NCBI RefSeq assembly: GCF_016920785.2
Contig: NW_024609839.1
Coordinates: 4,428,196-4,492,195, forward strand
DNA length: 64,000 nt
Direction: 5' to 3'
From: Ixodes scapularis
Lineage: Eukaryota > Arthropoda > Arachnida > Ixodida > Ixodidae
The notes under the pieces are model-generated. The model was not told the DNA's origin. It did not search any database and worked only from the letters and a program-made list of their open reading frames with translations. This document shows positions 1-12,015 of the stretch, one piece after another; position 1 is the first letter of the stretch, and each line of letters opens with the position of its first letter. The position numbers and the translations under genes were made by a program.

Positions 1-299
1 GGTACAGTTTCGGTTTCGTCCGCAAACCGTAAAATTTGCACTGTAGCATAAATATTCGGGGGAAAAAAATGTTTTTGCGACAGACATAGATTTTGAGACA
101 TGCCTGTCCTCACCAGATAGGGAAAAAAAATTTTTTTTTTTACTAGGTTCAGTGTTTTTTAAAGTTGAAATGAAGTAGAATAATGGAAATTTGTGTTTGA
201 TTTCAGCCCGATTTTAGAATGAGACAGCCCTCTAATGGTCGTCTGTAGAAATGCAATGGGCACAGGAACAGGACCGCATGGCAATGAAGGCACACTTAC

Positions 300-356
300 C
301 TTGTGGTAAAGGTGACTATTTTCCCAGTCCAGGACTTTCTCTATCGAATGCCGCGT
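300..356 (-). CDS. CHIC2: CHIC family protein, exon 4 (internal, 3'-most in window)
   Basis: This 57-base exon encodes 19 residues, beginning TRHSIEKVLDWEN and ending HLYHK. It matches the conserved segment that follows the cysteine string in vertebrate CHIC2 (TRRSIEKLLEWEN...LYHK). It is bounded by a minus-strand TTTGCAG acceptor just above 356 and a GTAAGT donor just below 300, both in phase 0, which fits exon 3. The remaining roughly 35 C-terminal residues expected for the family are not in the window, so the gene runs off the left edge. CHIC proteins are small palmitoylated peripheral membrane proteins of the Golgi, vesicles and plasma membrane (family knowledge). I cannot tell CHIC1 from CHIC2; an arthropod probably has one gene equally related to both. 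Confidence 0.9.
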
Positions 357-1452
357 CTGCAAATAAGATTCATTCCACTTTTCTATCCCGTTCCGACACA
401 GTCCTTGAAATTCTGTAGCCGTCTATACACATTCAAAAGTGCACACTGGCACTTTAGTGTTTGCAAGATGCAATCATAACTATGGCGTTGCAGCATCCAA
501 TGGTGTACAAGTTGTGGTCATACACCAAGCGTCTGTCAGCACCTGTTCTAGTGTGCTAACAAAAACAACAAAACAAATGTGCAGCACGGGGCTTCAGAGT
601 CTTCCCAAAATGATAAGCATGTAGTTCTTTCCGATTTGTTTTAAACAATGTGGAAAACACGACCGAAGGATACTTGATTTTTCTTGCCACGGGCACTAGT
701 CGAAACTTGAAAGCTACAGAGGCGAGATTCACGAAGAGTTTCACAGGCTACGCAACTTAGCTATGTTTGCAAGTTACACATATCGTAAGAAGTGCAAAAC
801 TTGGTATTTACGAACTAACGTTCTCGTCTTTTGATGCCCTGCAAGCTCCCGATGCCCGCGAGAGTGTGGCTGTTGCTATGGCGATAGTCCTTTCGGCAAC
901 ACGAACAACCAATTAAGACTTGACCCGCTTCGGAGCATGTGAATTCTGAATTACAACAAGCACAGGCGATCTTTACGCCAACGCTTGTCTGGAGATTCAA
1001 TGCGTGCAGTGAAACGCCGACGCTATGATTTATATGGGCCCGAATGCCGAGAGAGAATGCCAGGATAACCGCCTGGGCCGACTGCTGCAAACTCGATCGC
1101 TACGAAGTCAACACAACTACCATCGTTGCTAAAAGGAGACGGCTTGCACCGGTGGTTTGCAAAGCGGGGAACAGGGAAACAAATCGCTGCGGCATTTTTT
1201 CGCGGCCTTTGCCGCGAAAAATTTTTCTTACGGCCTTTGCAATTGGGGCAATTGCCACCTCCCGCTGCAATTCGCGGGGGGCACTGTCACCTCACCCCTG
1301 GAGGGCTTTAACCCCTGGGGTACCCTTTGCCGTTTGCACAGAGCGCGTCTGACAGTGTATATCAGCGCTGTCGCAACTTGCGGCCGAGCTTTTTATAGCC
1401 TTTGACACCTGATCCCTCATGCGCAATCTGCACATGAAGTCGGTTAGCTGCT

Positions 1453-2151
1453 CTAGACGAGGGTGTAGTAGTCGGTACAATTTTCGCACAGTGCATAGTA
1501 CAGCCTAAAGTGCTTCCTCGAGGGCTTGTGTACATATCCAGCTGATTTTTCATTTCTGTCCGTGACCGTCTTTGCATGGTTAATCAGAAGTATTCTGAGG
1601 AACTTGTTGCAAATTAAACCAGCCAAGCGCTTTGAGTGACTGTTGTCAATGCCCTCTGGGCAACTTAGGATTGGCGCGTCATCAAGATAGGGTGCAATGA
1701 GTTGCACCCTATCTAATTGCAGAACTTCGTGCACATTTGTACGCAGAAGGTGCTTAACAGACTTTAAAAAAAAAAAAGCAACAATGGTGTCCAGAAGTAC
1801 GAGGAACCTAGGATTTGGAAAATGAAGTTCACTTTTATCCTGGCCTTGCAATAAGACGAACAGAGGATCACCTCTGTTATTCATAGTGAACAGCATAACA
1901 CGGGCGTCGCGCCCAAACTCACTAAGGAGTTTCACCAGATAGCCGCCGACGTACACCAGACCAAAGTTGCCAAAACAGCAACCTATGAAGCTCGAACTCC
2001 AGCGCAAAGCAGCTCGGAGGGACTCTCCTAGTGGGGTGAGGTGGTTGCGCCCCTGGCGGCAAGCAAGTGAACTACATACGGAGAAAAAATGCCATTGACT
2101 CCCGGGCGATTGCAAAGGCCGTAAGAAGAGAAAGAGAGCGTGCGCTTCCAA
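1453..2151 (-). pseudogene. P-element-type (THAP9-like) transposase, C-terminal fragment
   Basis: This minus-strand frame of 232 residues stays open, but neither a start nor the upstream two thirds of a transposase is visible. The middle has VYVGGYLVKLL, like the conserved GYLVRK-type segment of P transposases. The C-terminal part (SHSKRLAGLICNKFLRILL, then NHAKTVTD and KPSRKHFRL) resembles the conserved tail of arthropod P/THAP9-like transposases. In that family the segment belongs to the end of the catalytic region after the GTP-binding insertion. No THAP domain and no terminal inverted repeats were found nearby, so it is a truncated copy lying in CHIC intron 3 on the same strand as CHIC. 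The assignment rests on remembered family resemblance; a protein search would settle it. Confidence 0.5.
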
Positions 2152-3469
2152 TCCGGCCGTGGCTAGGCCTACTGTACCGAACTAGCCCTTGGCAGTCGCT
2201 TGGTCGGTGAGATTGCTGCCGTTGTAGCTTTTTCCAGATATCATTGGATCCAGCGTTCGTAAGATTGTTTCATAAATCTGACCTCAGGTCTATAGCAGCT
2301 TGTATGTTGCTTGCACTCATGGAGAAACAAAGTGTACCGTGAAATACCACTTGAAGAAACTTGAATTGAACAAACTATTCAGATGAACAAACTCAAATTC
2401 CCCAGCAAAGCCCCACTGTGCATAAAGGATTTAATGGAGTGAACTTTCACCTATGTAAACTTTTCTTCGAGGTCCCTGAAATTTGTTCGAGATGTATTTC
2501 ACTGTATCTCCAAAGGTTCGACATGCGGCGGAGATCGAAGCACAATAGACCTTATTTTTTTCCTGGTGAAGTCGTGCAGAACTTTGAGGGCTGTGTTGCG
2601 AGACTCAAAGGTGGTGGCACGTCTGTGCTGTCTTAGTGTTCCTATATTGTGCTAAATTGACCGTATAAAGGAAAAGAGATGAAAAACAAAGAACTGCAGC
2701 CTGCACTAGAGCCTTTTCTCTCAGACCCATTGTGAACATTGTTATGAGAAGCGATAGAAGCATTGCTATCTTCAAGGACCATTGCTTAAAATTTCGGATA
2801 AGTGGCACCAAAAATAGAGAAGATCTGCACTCTGTAGGTGGCACAACCTGTTGCCCAAATAAAAAGGCTTCAGCCACATTTATTTAACTATCTTTTGGGC
2901 TCCTGTGAAACTGCGCCGAACAAATTTTTCCAGCATGCCTCTGCTCCTACAGGGTGCAGCCATAGGGATCAACACATCGGCTTGCATCGCAAAATTTCAA
3001 ATTCCAAACTTGCATACCTGCAATTGGGACGCGAACATAGTCTCTCAAGATGTATGTCTCTTTTTTCAAAGCTTAAGTCAGAGATGGTAATATATTAAAA
3101 TTAAAGCACAAACGACGGCTGTGCATTTCCTATGGCCTATACAAGATGTTTGTTGTCTGCACATTGGTTTGTGAGCTTTCCCACAGGTGGTCATTGTTCA
3201 TCATATAGTGTTAAAAGTATTAATTAACGCGATTATCTCGCACATCGCCAGCCTCTACAATTGGCTCTTGGTGTTTTTGCGTACAGCGAGCCAAGCGAGA
3301 GCAAACTCGTAAACCAGTGTGCAGACGACGAACAGGCTTTTACAGGACAAAAAAAAATACACGGCCCTTAGCTTCACCATATTTCTAACAAATCACTACC
3401 TTTGAGTTGAGCACTGAAAACAAGACATAAAACTCGAAAAATAGTCAGAGTGCAGGCGAGCTGGTGTAA

Positions 3470-3634
3470 GTTGAACATGATTGTAAACAAAGAGACTGGG
3501 GCAGAAAAGGAAACACAACAGAAGGTAGAAAAAGAGGAGACAACATCTCAAAGAGGAGACGTTGCCTCCTCTTTTTCTACCTTCTGTTGTGTTCTCTTTT
3601 CTACCCCAGTCTCAGGTTTACAATCATGTTCAAC
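3470..3634. repeat. 165-bp foldback (inverted repeat) element
   Basis: Two arms of about 80 bases are near-perfect reverse complements: the left starts GTTGAACATGATTGTAAAC and the right ends GTTTACAATCATGTTCAAC. The inner arms contain AGAAGGTAGAAAAAGAGGAG and its complement. The loop is short and there is no reading frame. It looks like a non-autonomous foldback element or a recent inverted duplication. Confidence 0.8.
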
Positions 3635-4024
3635 ATAAAACTCCTTGCTAAACTATGTTTGTGTGCCCAACTTCACGCATGTATGTTTGGAATTCGAATT
3701 TTGTAAGGCATGCCAAATGTGTCGGTCCTTACTGCCCCACCCTGTACATACACCCTCACCCCTTGCCTTGCTTCCCGCTGTCGTCCTTTTCGAAGGGCAA
3801 CGTCTCGCACGACCAACGTGGTCAGAACCCGTCTTTGTGCATATTTAGCCTTTTTCGACGATTCTCTTTTAAGCAATGGTAGTATGCAGCATAAATATCA
3901 ATGAAAACCGATACAATGCCAGCAAGTTTTGACGGGCGGATGCTATGTTGGGCTGCACTTCGCTTGAAGTTCGCAGACAACCTCCCAGACTGCGCTTGTT
4001 ACTCGAAAAGGGTTCACATTACTA

Positions 4025-4182
4025 CAGTGGAATCTCGTTAATTCAAACCCTCTTAATTCAAACTTGTAGATAATTCAAATTAACATGCAGGCCCTGTCTT
4101 ATGTGTTGTAAGGGAGGAAACTCCCGGTAATTCAAACAAAGTTTTGGTCCCCTTCGAGTTCAAAATTATTGAGATTCCACTG
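4025..4182. mobile_element. Pogo/Tigger-like miniature inverted-repeat element
   Basis: The 158-bp element starts CAGTGGAATCTCGTTAATTC and ends in the near reverse complement, finishing GAGATTCCACTG. It is flanked on both sides by TA, the target duplication of the Tc1/mariner-pogo superfamily. The motif AATTCAAA recurs inside. Termini of the form CAGTGGAA(T/C)CTCG are typical of pogo/Tigger elements (family knowledge). There is no transposase inside. Confidence 0.75.
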
Positions 4183-4286
4183 TACTTCCTTCCAGTGCAT
4201 GGGCTAGATGCTCCCAAAGAGAACTTCGGGAAAAGATAAACGTCGGGGAGGGAGCTCAGTGTTTGGCGAGAAAACGAACGACTCAC

Positions 4287-4442
4287 CCGTTTGCTCAAGC
4301 AGACGACGGGCCAGAGCGAGCATCCGAGGGTACAGCAACAACACAGGCAGCCGCAGAAAAGCCACTTGACGTTCACGGGTAGAGTCTTGCGCAGGACGCT
4401 GTTGATGCGCACAATGGTAGCTTTGAATTCTTCTGGAGCCAC
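4287..4442 (-). CDS. CHIC2: CHIC family protein, exon 3 (cysteine string)
   Basis: This exon of 156 bases encodes exactly 52 residues. It begins VAPEEFKATIVRINS and carries the diagnostic cysteine-rich hydrophobic core CGCLCCCCTLGC, followed by SLWPVVCLSKR. Human CHIC2 reads almost identically here, so this is the strongest single piece of evidence for the gene. The cysteines are the palmitoylation sites that attach CHIC proteins to membranes (family knowledge). The acceptor is ACCGCAG just above 4442 and the donor is GTGAGT just below 4287, both phase 0. The exon joins exon 2 (ending SAK) to exon 4 (starting TRHS) without disturbing the frame. Confidence 0.96.
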
Positions 4443-7400
4443 CTGCGGTAGTTTTGCAGCTGGTTAAATTACAGCTAGCACAGCACGCCACCTCGCACGA
4501 GAAACAACTTTCGCCCTACGTGTAAACGAGGTTGGTGCCATTTCCCATCGACTACGGTGGATGAAAAGTATGGGTCCGGCAACGCCATCTGCTCATAGTG
4601 CCCATTTGTTTCGCCTGCTCAGTTAGAGCCACTTGCTTGCCTCGTATACTGCCCAACACATTTTTAATGCACATTCCTAAAACTCGTTACACACTTCACG
4701 AATGCAAACCTCTATACTCGTGGACTACTTCCTGTGGCATTTCAGAAGTGAAGAGCGCTCGTGCATGGCAATGATGTTCGAGCACCCAAGGGCCAATAAC
4801 TGACCGCATAGCCGCAGCAAGGTGTCCTCAAGTATATACTCTGTTGCAGGCTAAGAAAAGCAATACAAGCTTCGCCAAAAAGCCCTCCAATCTTTCTACT
4901 TTAGCAGAGTGAATGCCAAAGAGGAGGTGAGTCCACCTGCCTCCTCTCCAGCATTTGATCTGCTAAAATCGAAAGAATGTACGGCTTTGCAGGCGGAGCT
5001 TGTCCCACTTTTCTTAACGTGCACTAGAGTGTACACCTAATAGTCGGTTTGCCTCGAGAGCCTTCATGTGCGCTTTGCTAGGGTGATGCCACCCTTTGTA
5101 ATACCACTTGCCAACAAACCAGCAGCCATTTTGGTATTCGGCGATAATCCGTGGGGCTTATAACCCTCCCGGAAACAAGCACCTTATCTCACAAGTTCGA
5201 AGCAGGGTTGTGGAACCCACGGAGGGATAATTAGCATTTTCCCCCTCGGATGGGAGGACCAGTGATTTGATTGGCCTAAGCCGTGTTGGAGCACGTTTTG
5301 GAGCAGCAAATGTGGCCTTTGGAGCAATCAAAACAGTGTTTTGGAGCAGCAAAAGTGGCTTTTGGAGCAGATATCCTTAGAAAAAAAAAAAGATATATAC
5401 ACATATATATTCGTTCTAAGTGCTGTACTAACGGAAGAATTTGTGTTGTGCTGTTTTCTGATGTGACGTGTTGTCAAGGAACTCGCTGCATGTGTTTTTA
5501 CTACTGAGACATCCCACAAGTGCACACAGTCCTGTAGGCATTGCCAAGCAATTAAAATAAAAACACTTGTTACCGTTTTACTGGTTCCCGACGTGCCAGA
5601 TATTCGTCAAAAGTAAGCAAACGTAAAATAATGGACTGCAAGCGTCCCGGCTGGTGCGTCTATCGTGCAATCATGTTTGTATGCACGTGAGGGCAACTTC
5701 TGCAGGCTTGCAGTAGCGCGTGCTTCATCGCACGAGCGGAGACAACAGCTGTTCGATCAAAATCAAAACCATGCCACTCCAATTAATCCCTCGCCAACTG
5801 ATTCCCGAAACTGTATGCAAAATTTAGCTTTCGAGCGTACAACCAAAAATAGTTCAGCGGTGCGTGCTTGCCAAGCAGGCAAACAAAATACAAGCTATAC
5901 ACACACACAAAAAAAAAAAGAACCTGAGCGCATCGATGCAAGACATTGCGAGCCAGGGTCAAACAGTTCTTGGAGCACTTTGTGCAACAACTCAACTCGA
6001 GACAAACAAGCGTGGTGTGTGGGTTCAGCGGCGCGCAGACATTACCTTCTTTGCTTTAGCTCACTTCCCTTCTCCAACTTTCTTTCGCGGCAGAGTTTTC
6101 ACGTACCGGGGTCCCTTTCTAAAGAAAGCCCACCGAGAGAAACCTAGGTAATCAACACTTCGTCAAGCAGTCTCCGAGTTAAAGAGGGACTTTTGTAGTA
6201 ACATATGAATTAAACAAGAACAGGAATGTTGATGAGCATGCGGCAGTATTTAGTTTCATTTTAGAAAGCGCCATATCTGCACCGACGTGGGGCTGCAACA
6301 CCCAACGTCGCGCGACCACGGTGACTGGAAGGCAGAGACCAAATATACTTTTCCCACGGCCTTGGCTTTCAGGAGCGAGTGCTTCAGCTCACAAAGTAAC
6401 TCTCGCCTCGCAAAAATGTGGTTTCGTTTCACAGCATGACGGCATGGCTGGTACTTGGCACGCTAGCGTCGGAGCGTCCGCACAGACCTGCGTCTATCGT
6501 TGAAAATATTTTTAAAAAAGACGCGAGACGAGACTTACGACGCTTACGAGACGACGAGAGAGCGAAACGCGAGACGGCGGGAATACCATGCAAGACCAGA
6601 TGAACAATTGATGCAGGGTGCTTTGTGTCAGGCGGCCGCTTGCGCCACGTAACAGATGCATGCTCAGTTACGGTACTCAGTTTAGTTTCGGTATTGAAAG
6701 GCGACCGAAATTGTTTTTTTGGCGCAGGTTTGGCGCAGATAACCCACATTTCGGCCAAATGTAGCCGGATGTAGCAGGGTGAGCCCATTGGCACAGTTTA
6801 GCGCACCAATCACATCACTGGAGGACAGATGGACACAAAGGCCACTTTCCGGCGCACGAGGAAACAATCGGAGGAATGAAATGGCGGTGGAAGAGCGTGT
6901 GGGAAAGGGAAACGGGCAATTGGCATCACTCTATGCGAAGCGCACATGAAGGCACCGTAGGTTTGGCTTGCTGCATGCCCGACCCGGAGAAATAACAGGG
7001 AGTAAAACGGTTTCAACAACAAAAAACTACATTTAATTGGACGTGGACGAGTTGAGGAAGAATACTAACAGAAAACCAAAGAGCACTGGTGGTGCTTCAG
7101 TCCAGCCAGCGACTCGCTGACAATCATCACAGTCCCTGGGAGCAGTGAAGCCGCGGCACAAATTCCATCGCTACGTCGAATCTAGCTGAAGCCCAACATC
7201 AACGCTCCTAGGCCGCCACCATGCTGTTGATGATGAAAGCGTCTGGTGCGACTCTCGCATGCCCCAATAGTTTTTCCGCCACTCTCCTGGATTGTGGAAA
7301 CCTGCTCAGTGCGATCCTCCACCTATGTTTTGCGGTTTCGCATAGAAAGATTTCCGGCCTCTCTTGGAAGTTTCTACTTTATTTTCCTTGAGCATGCTGC

Positions 7401-8713
7401 ATGCCCTTTCTCTGTTGTCTTCACTCATGAGAAATGAGGCTGGTAAGTGCACACCATTTCAGCGGTTCTGCTCGACATTCACAAAAAACAAAGCAAGGAA
7501 AGAACATCGAGCTCACCTTATTGCAAGGAAAGAACATCGAGCTGCCCACGACACAATTCTGCAAACAAGGACAACTGTTCTTTCAAGTCCCAGAGATAAT
7601 CTGCGTAGAGGTTTATCTTGGGGACTGGAGAGAACAGTTGTCTCTCTGCTTGGTGCTGGTATTGTGGAAAAAAAAGGAAGCTCTCCCCAAAACCAGGTCC
7701 TTTTGGATTACGGCCGATTGTAGAGGCGCGACTGTCGTCGACACTGCTGTGGCGCGTTTTTTGATATCTTTCTCAGATAAATCCTTTTCTAATATTGGTG
7801 TACCGTGTGGTATGCGCAATATATTGTTTGAATGTTGACGCTTGCTAAATTTGATGTCAGAGTCATGCCGTGTAGATTGGTATCACATCGTTTGTGAGCG
7901 TCAAATATGCGTGCCTTTCGGCCATCGGTTGTTAAGTATTTTCGACAGCTTTGTCGACTGACACTGCTGAGCAGGCGGCGCCGTCAAAACTCGTCGTAAA
8001 ACAAAACAAACATACCAGCCACATTCCTTCAGTCGCGCGCGTACCCAGCAAAAATAATAACCAGTTTCATTTTTGTTTTAAATGCGGCAGAATGCTTTTT
8101 CAATGTCTTTGGGAAAGTACATACAGCATTAAATGCAAAACAAAACAGCGGGAAAAGGCGAGAGTTGAGCTGCCAGCTGTGTCTGAAGTTGCACCTACGC
8201 AGCCTGCACCTATCGAAATCAATGGTCCACTCAAATAGGGTTAGCGGGAACGCCGGTAAAAGACTAGCGCCAAACACACTGAACAGGCTTACTGGGCTTG
8301 TTAAAGATTGTTATTCTAGACAGGAACAATTATCTCTCAGTGATAGTAGGCAGTTACTAATAATTAAAACTAAAGTTATGAAAAAACTGTGGTGCAAGCC
8401 TCTCTCAAGTTTGCATTCATATAGACACAGAACCTTCTGCAAGCCAGCAATATGTATGACAGCCTATAATGAAGTTTGTTTGGCCATAAATGGACCAAAG
8501 TATGTTAGCGAGGAAAAGCAATTTTACGACGATTCAGCCAGCAAAATTTTGTTACCCTACATTGTGCGGTCACCATATCGCAGCAAGATTTGTGTTTAAA
8601 TCTCAACGTTTGTTTCTCGAGACGAGCATATCTCTACAAGAGTGTCTCTCAAGATAACCACCGTGATTAAGGGTTGTCAGTGATTGGGTGTGGATTTCGA
8701 AGAGGGTATTTAC
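4443..8713 (-). other. CHIC intron 2
   Basis: This intron of about 4.3 kb contains the dispersed repeat at 5048-5210 (the empty site of the P-type element found at 41.7 kb) and a stretch with repeated TTTGGAGCAGCAAA words at 5284-5372. It also has a block rich in TGGCGCA words around 6717-6737 and a 25-bp direct duplication (GCAAGGAAAGAACATCGAGC) at about 7492 and 7523. Frames of 95-144 codons at 7951-8599 resemble no family I know. I see no supported gene. Confidence 0.6.
5048..5210 (-). repeat. Dispersed repeat, uninterrupted copy
   Basis: Read on the minus strand, this segment matches the sequence on both sides of the P-type element at 41725-44538. One half (about 5163-5210) matches the left flank ending CTTGTTTCCGGGAG (about 41676-41724). 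The other half (about 5048-5163) matches the right flank from TTATAAGCCCCACGG to GCACATGAAGGCT (44540-44645). Here the two halves are directly continuous across a single TTATAA. The copy is therefore an unoccupied version of that insertion site. Confidence 0.8.
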
Positions 8714-8768
8714 CTTAGCAGATAGCGTTGGTGGGAATTCCGTGTCGAATTTATTGCTCAGGCCAAAC
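8714..8768 (-). CDS. CHIC2: CHIC family protein, exon 2
   Basis: This 55-base exon supplies the last base of a valine codon and 18 residues, FGLSNKFDTEFPPTLSAK. The vertebrate counterpart reads FGLSNKFESEFPSSLTGK. The acceptor (GTGCTTGCAG) and donor (GTAAAT) are clear. Phase 2 entry from exon 1 and phase 0 exit to exon 3 both fit. Confidence 0.93.
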
Positions 8769-10032
8769 CTGCAAGCACAAGAAAGCCACATTTCTAAACA
8801 AACTGCCTCCTCTTCAAAGATGTCCACTGGACACTGGGAACGGTCCTATGCCCACGCGTGGACCACATAACACGTTGAAGAGAATGAAGATGTGATTGTA
8901 ATAACATGACAAGAGACCAGTCAAAGGAATTGTATACACCCCTCCCCGCTTGGGTATACAAATATATTGTAAATTATATAAATAATTGAGTGAGGCACGG
9001 CTTCGCATTTAAAAGATACCGTGGCTCTCATCAAGGATTTGAAAAGCACAGTGATATGGGGGAACGATTAACACCGGAAAACATACTCTTTTATAATCAT
9101 ATACGGATACTGGGAAGTTGTCAGCTCAATAGTGTCTTTTTTTTCAAACAGAAGGTGCAATTTTGAGCACACAAGACACAAATTGAGTTGCTGTAGTTCT
9201 GGCCACTGCCACAGTGTGTTTTGCTCAGTCCCATACCACGGCACCCTGTTACTCTGTGAGTAGAGGCAATAAAGAAGCTTATCTCGTAGTTCAGGGTGTC
9301 TAGCAAATTATTATTTTGAAATTCCCTGACTTTTCCAGGTTTTCTTTGACAATTTCAGGTGAGATTTCCTAACCACTGTAGAGGTGGTTAAATATATAAG
9401 GCCATTACAACACAAGGCATTGAGCACTGAGCACTGTGAGAATCATTTTGCACGGGCTTAATCCAACTTGCATATTCCAAAATATTCGGGTTCGTCTAGT
9501 CCGGATTAAATGAGCACTTTCTTGCTGCCAGCATTGTCAGTAAAGAGGCCAATTTCGGAGACACGATGAGAACACAACACTAACTATACACACGTCGATA
9601 ACCGAATGGCAGCGGATGCACACTTTCGGATACTTTCGTAGTAAAGCTTGGGTTGGGGTCTGCGGCTTTCCCCATTTGTTAGTAACTCTAGTGGCCCTAG
9701 CTGGGTCTAGTCTAGTGTCGCACCCTCAATCCAATCCAATGCTTGGACTGGATTTGTCGGCTGTTCCCTTTGCATCGGGTAGCACACTCTACATCGGGTG
9801 AGCAGCGCCTGCGCTCTGCTCTAAGCAGAATTTATTGCCCATTTCTCTTCCACCAAGTCCGCAAGTCTTTGCTCAGGGCACTCGACGCGTTTCCGGCTTA
9901 TTTTCCCTGACTGGGCTCGTTTTTTGACAATGTCCCTGACAATTCCGGGTTGTGCCTCCATGCCACACCACTCAGGAACAGTCGACTAAAGGAACTTAGT
10001 GGAAATGAACCAATGCATAGCATCGAAAAGAG

Positions 10033-10195
10033 AAGTAATAATAAAAATCTTTATTGGCTCATGAGAGCCACACAAACAGTCCAAACTATGGGGACAAGAA
10101 CGACAGGGCGTCTGTTTCAAATGCCCCTGCTCCAGCATGCGCAGTGCTGGGGCTGCGCATTGCAGGCTTACAAGACGCCGAAGCGGTATCAAAAG
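10033..10195 (-). mobile_element. Probable 3' end of a retroposed element
   Basis: Read on the minus strand, a GC-rich segment ends in GAGCCAATAAAGATTTTTAT followed by TATTA repeats. This is the usual form of a LINE or retrocopy 3' terminus with its poly(A) signal. The body is too short to assign to a clade. Confidence 0.35.
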
Positions 10196-10283
10196 TAGGA
10201 AGCCATCATTCTCATCTTGTCAGACTGCAACAACTGTGTTCATATGTGGTGATACAATATGCTAGGTGAGGACAACACTGTCA

Positions 10284-10335
10284 TCCTGCCTGCGAGTGTG
10301 CGTGCGATTTGTCGCACGCAAACTTGCAGGCAGGA
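10284..10335. repeat. Compact 52-bp hairpin
   Basis: The left arm TCCTGCCTGCGAGTGTGCGT is followed by a short TTTG loop and an almost perfect reverse complement ending TTGCAGGCAGGA. It is intronic and not associated with a frame. Confidence 0.7.
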
Positions 10336-10638
10336 GATTTTATACCAGTATGGAGAATTGAACGGTAAAGGGGGAAATCATGGTCGAATAGAGAAAAGCA
10401 AAGACGGCTTTTACAAATAAACTATGCATCGCAGAAAGCTGAACCATAGCGAGAATCCAATGCTAGCGGTGGTGATAAAATGTGAAAGTGTGAGCGCATG
10501 AAGTTACCTGGATCAAAAGAAACACACAAAAAAAGAAAAAGACTTCTCAATGAGCCGATATCTACTTGAGCCTAATATTCATTGAGGAGTAATTTGAGAT
10601 TGTGGGTGCCTGTAGCCTTTATTTCAGTGAAAGAAACT

Positions 10639-10850
10639 GGGGGGCTATGTGCAACAAATATTTTGTTTCTCCTAAAAAGAAACGGAAGTGACGGAGCTGA
10701 CAACATGGCATCTGATTGTTAGAGGCTCAAATGACTAAAGTTCCCTATTTCGTCATTTGAGCCTCTAAACAATCAGACGCCATGATGCCAGTTCAGTCAC
10801 TTCCGTTTCGTTTTAGGAGAAACGAAACATTTGTTGAACATAGCCCCCCT
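10639..10850. repeat. 212-bp foldback element
   Basis: The arms pair over about 95 bases: the left starts GGGGGGCTATGTGCAACAAA and the right ends TTTGTTGAACATAGCCCCCC. The centre carries GAGGCTCAAATGA and its complement. No coding capacity was seen. Confidence 0.8.
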
Positions 10851-11170
10851 GGCCGCTTCGAAAGACAATACTGTGTTGTTTCATGCGGTCAAGTTTCTTC
10901 ACCGACATATTGCTGCAAGCACCGACAGTCTCAAATTTTAATTTGGTGAAAATTTGGCTCAAGTAAAGGTCGACCCATAGAATTTTTTTTTCCTTTTTTA
11001 TCTGTAGTATGGCAACATTATGCGCTCAAACTTTCGCATTTTATCTTTACCACAAGCGTCAGAATCTCACGGAGTTTCAGCCTTCTGCGAAGCGTACTTT
11101 ACTTATGAGAGCTAAAAAGCCGGGTTTACCTTTCAGAGGGTAAAAGCTGAGCTAGTTGGTTCTGAAACAA

Positions 11171-11293
11171 CTTGGGTAAAACCAGCTGAACAAAGGAAGA
11201 AAGGTGACAGGAGAAAGAATGACGACCGCTGGTCGGTTCGTCATTCTTTTCTCCTGTCACCTGTCTTCCTTTGTTCAGCTGGTTTTACCCAAG
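11171..11293. repeat. 123-bp foldback element
   Basis: The left arm CTTGGGTAAAACCAGCTGAA pairs with the right arm ending TTCAGCTGGTTTTACCCAAG. The inner arms TGACAGGAGAAAGAATGACGA also pair, leaving a short loop. Confidence 0.85.
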
Positions 11294-11896
11294 ATGTTAC
11301 CTTTCAGGATCGGACTTCGTAGATCAGCCGATCGATAATGAAAACAAAATTCCGGATCGACGAGCTGTTTAATGGTCGTGACGTCTGCGAGACGTCAAGA
11401 GGGTCGGCGCGACACCACAACAAACACGTGGGTGAGGCTGAATCGATGCTGGAAGAAGACCTCCCCTCCATTTCCAGACACACGCACGCCGTTACCATCT
11501 GGAAAAAGTTGCGGCACGCCAACCAAACACACCGGGCGCAATCGTTCCCTTTGTTTGCCGTAACTACCACGAAAAATGCACAAACAAACAAAAAGCGCGT
11601 CGCTGGCAGCTCTCGCCGCCTGCCTCCGGGCGTTTGGAGGGGATAAAAACCCAACGTTGTTTGTGTCGCTATTTATTTTTAAAGCGACCTGACGTTCAAA
11701 AACGCTGTCGGTCATACCACGGAGGTCTTTTCCTTCTTTCGTAAGCAAGCACCGAAGCATGGTTTAAAAATGGACCATCGAAGTGCTCGCGCGAGCGCAT
11801 GCATGCACGGTGGGGGGTGAAGAACTCTTGCAGCGCGTGACGTTGAGGCACTGCAGTAGGCGCTAGCTCGTGCGGAGGAGATAGACCGGTACTCAC

Positions 11897-12015
11897 ACTG
11901 TCATGTTTCCGGCGCCTCGTATGACCACCGGTTCGGGTACGAGGCTCACCAACGAGTCTTCGTTGGCCCTCAGGTCTTCGTCGTCCTCTTCGTAGATCGC
12001 GTCGAAATCTGCCAT
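11897..12015 (-). CDS. CHIC2: CHIC family protein, exon 1 (start codon)
   Basis: This exon carries the start codon (ATG at 12015-12013) and 39 complete codons plus two bases. The protein begins MADFDAIYEEDDED and later has PEPVVIRGAGNMT. Vertebrate CHIC2 begins MADFDEIYEEEEDE and has PDPVVVRGSGHVT, so the start is well supported. The N-terminal third is acidic, as in the family. The donor is GTGAGT, leaving GT of a valine codon to be completed in exon 2. The four exons give 129 residues against about 165 in human CHIC2; the shortfall is the missing C-terminus beyond the left edge. Transcription runs leftward from the interval shared with VTI1B. Confidence 0.93.

Larger units (their letters stand above)
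357..4286 (-). other. CHIC intron 3
   Basis: This intron of about 3.9 kb separates CHIC exons 3 and 4. It holds a P-type transposase fragment (1453-2151), a GC-rich stretch with a short hairpin around 1194-1227, a second hairpin at 1686-1713 (GATAGGGTGCA with its complement), a 165-bp foldback (3470-3634) and a pogo-like miniature element (4025-4182). I see no host coding sequence in the remaining parts (357-1450, 2152-3469, 3635-4024). Confidence 0.75.
8769..11896 (-). other. CHIC intron 1
   Basis: This intron of about 3.1 kb has CCCTGAC/TTTCC-rich words at about 9320-9360 and 9905-9950, which look like the two ends of one degraded element. It also has a minus-strand retrocopy tail near 10033, a compact hairpin at 10284-10335 and foldbacks at 10639-10850 and 11171-11293. 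The part nearest exon 1 (11304-11896) is GC-richer with open frames on both strands. None resembles a known protein, and this may be first-intron regulatory DNA. Confidence 0.55.
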
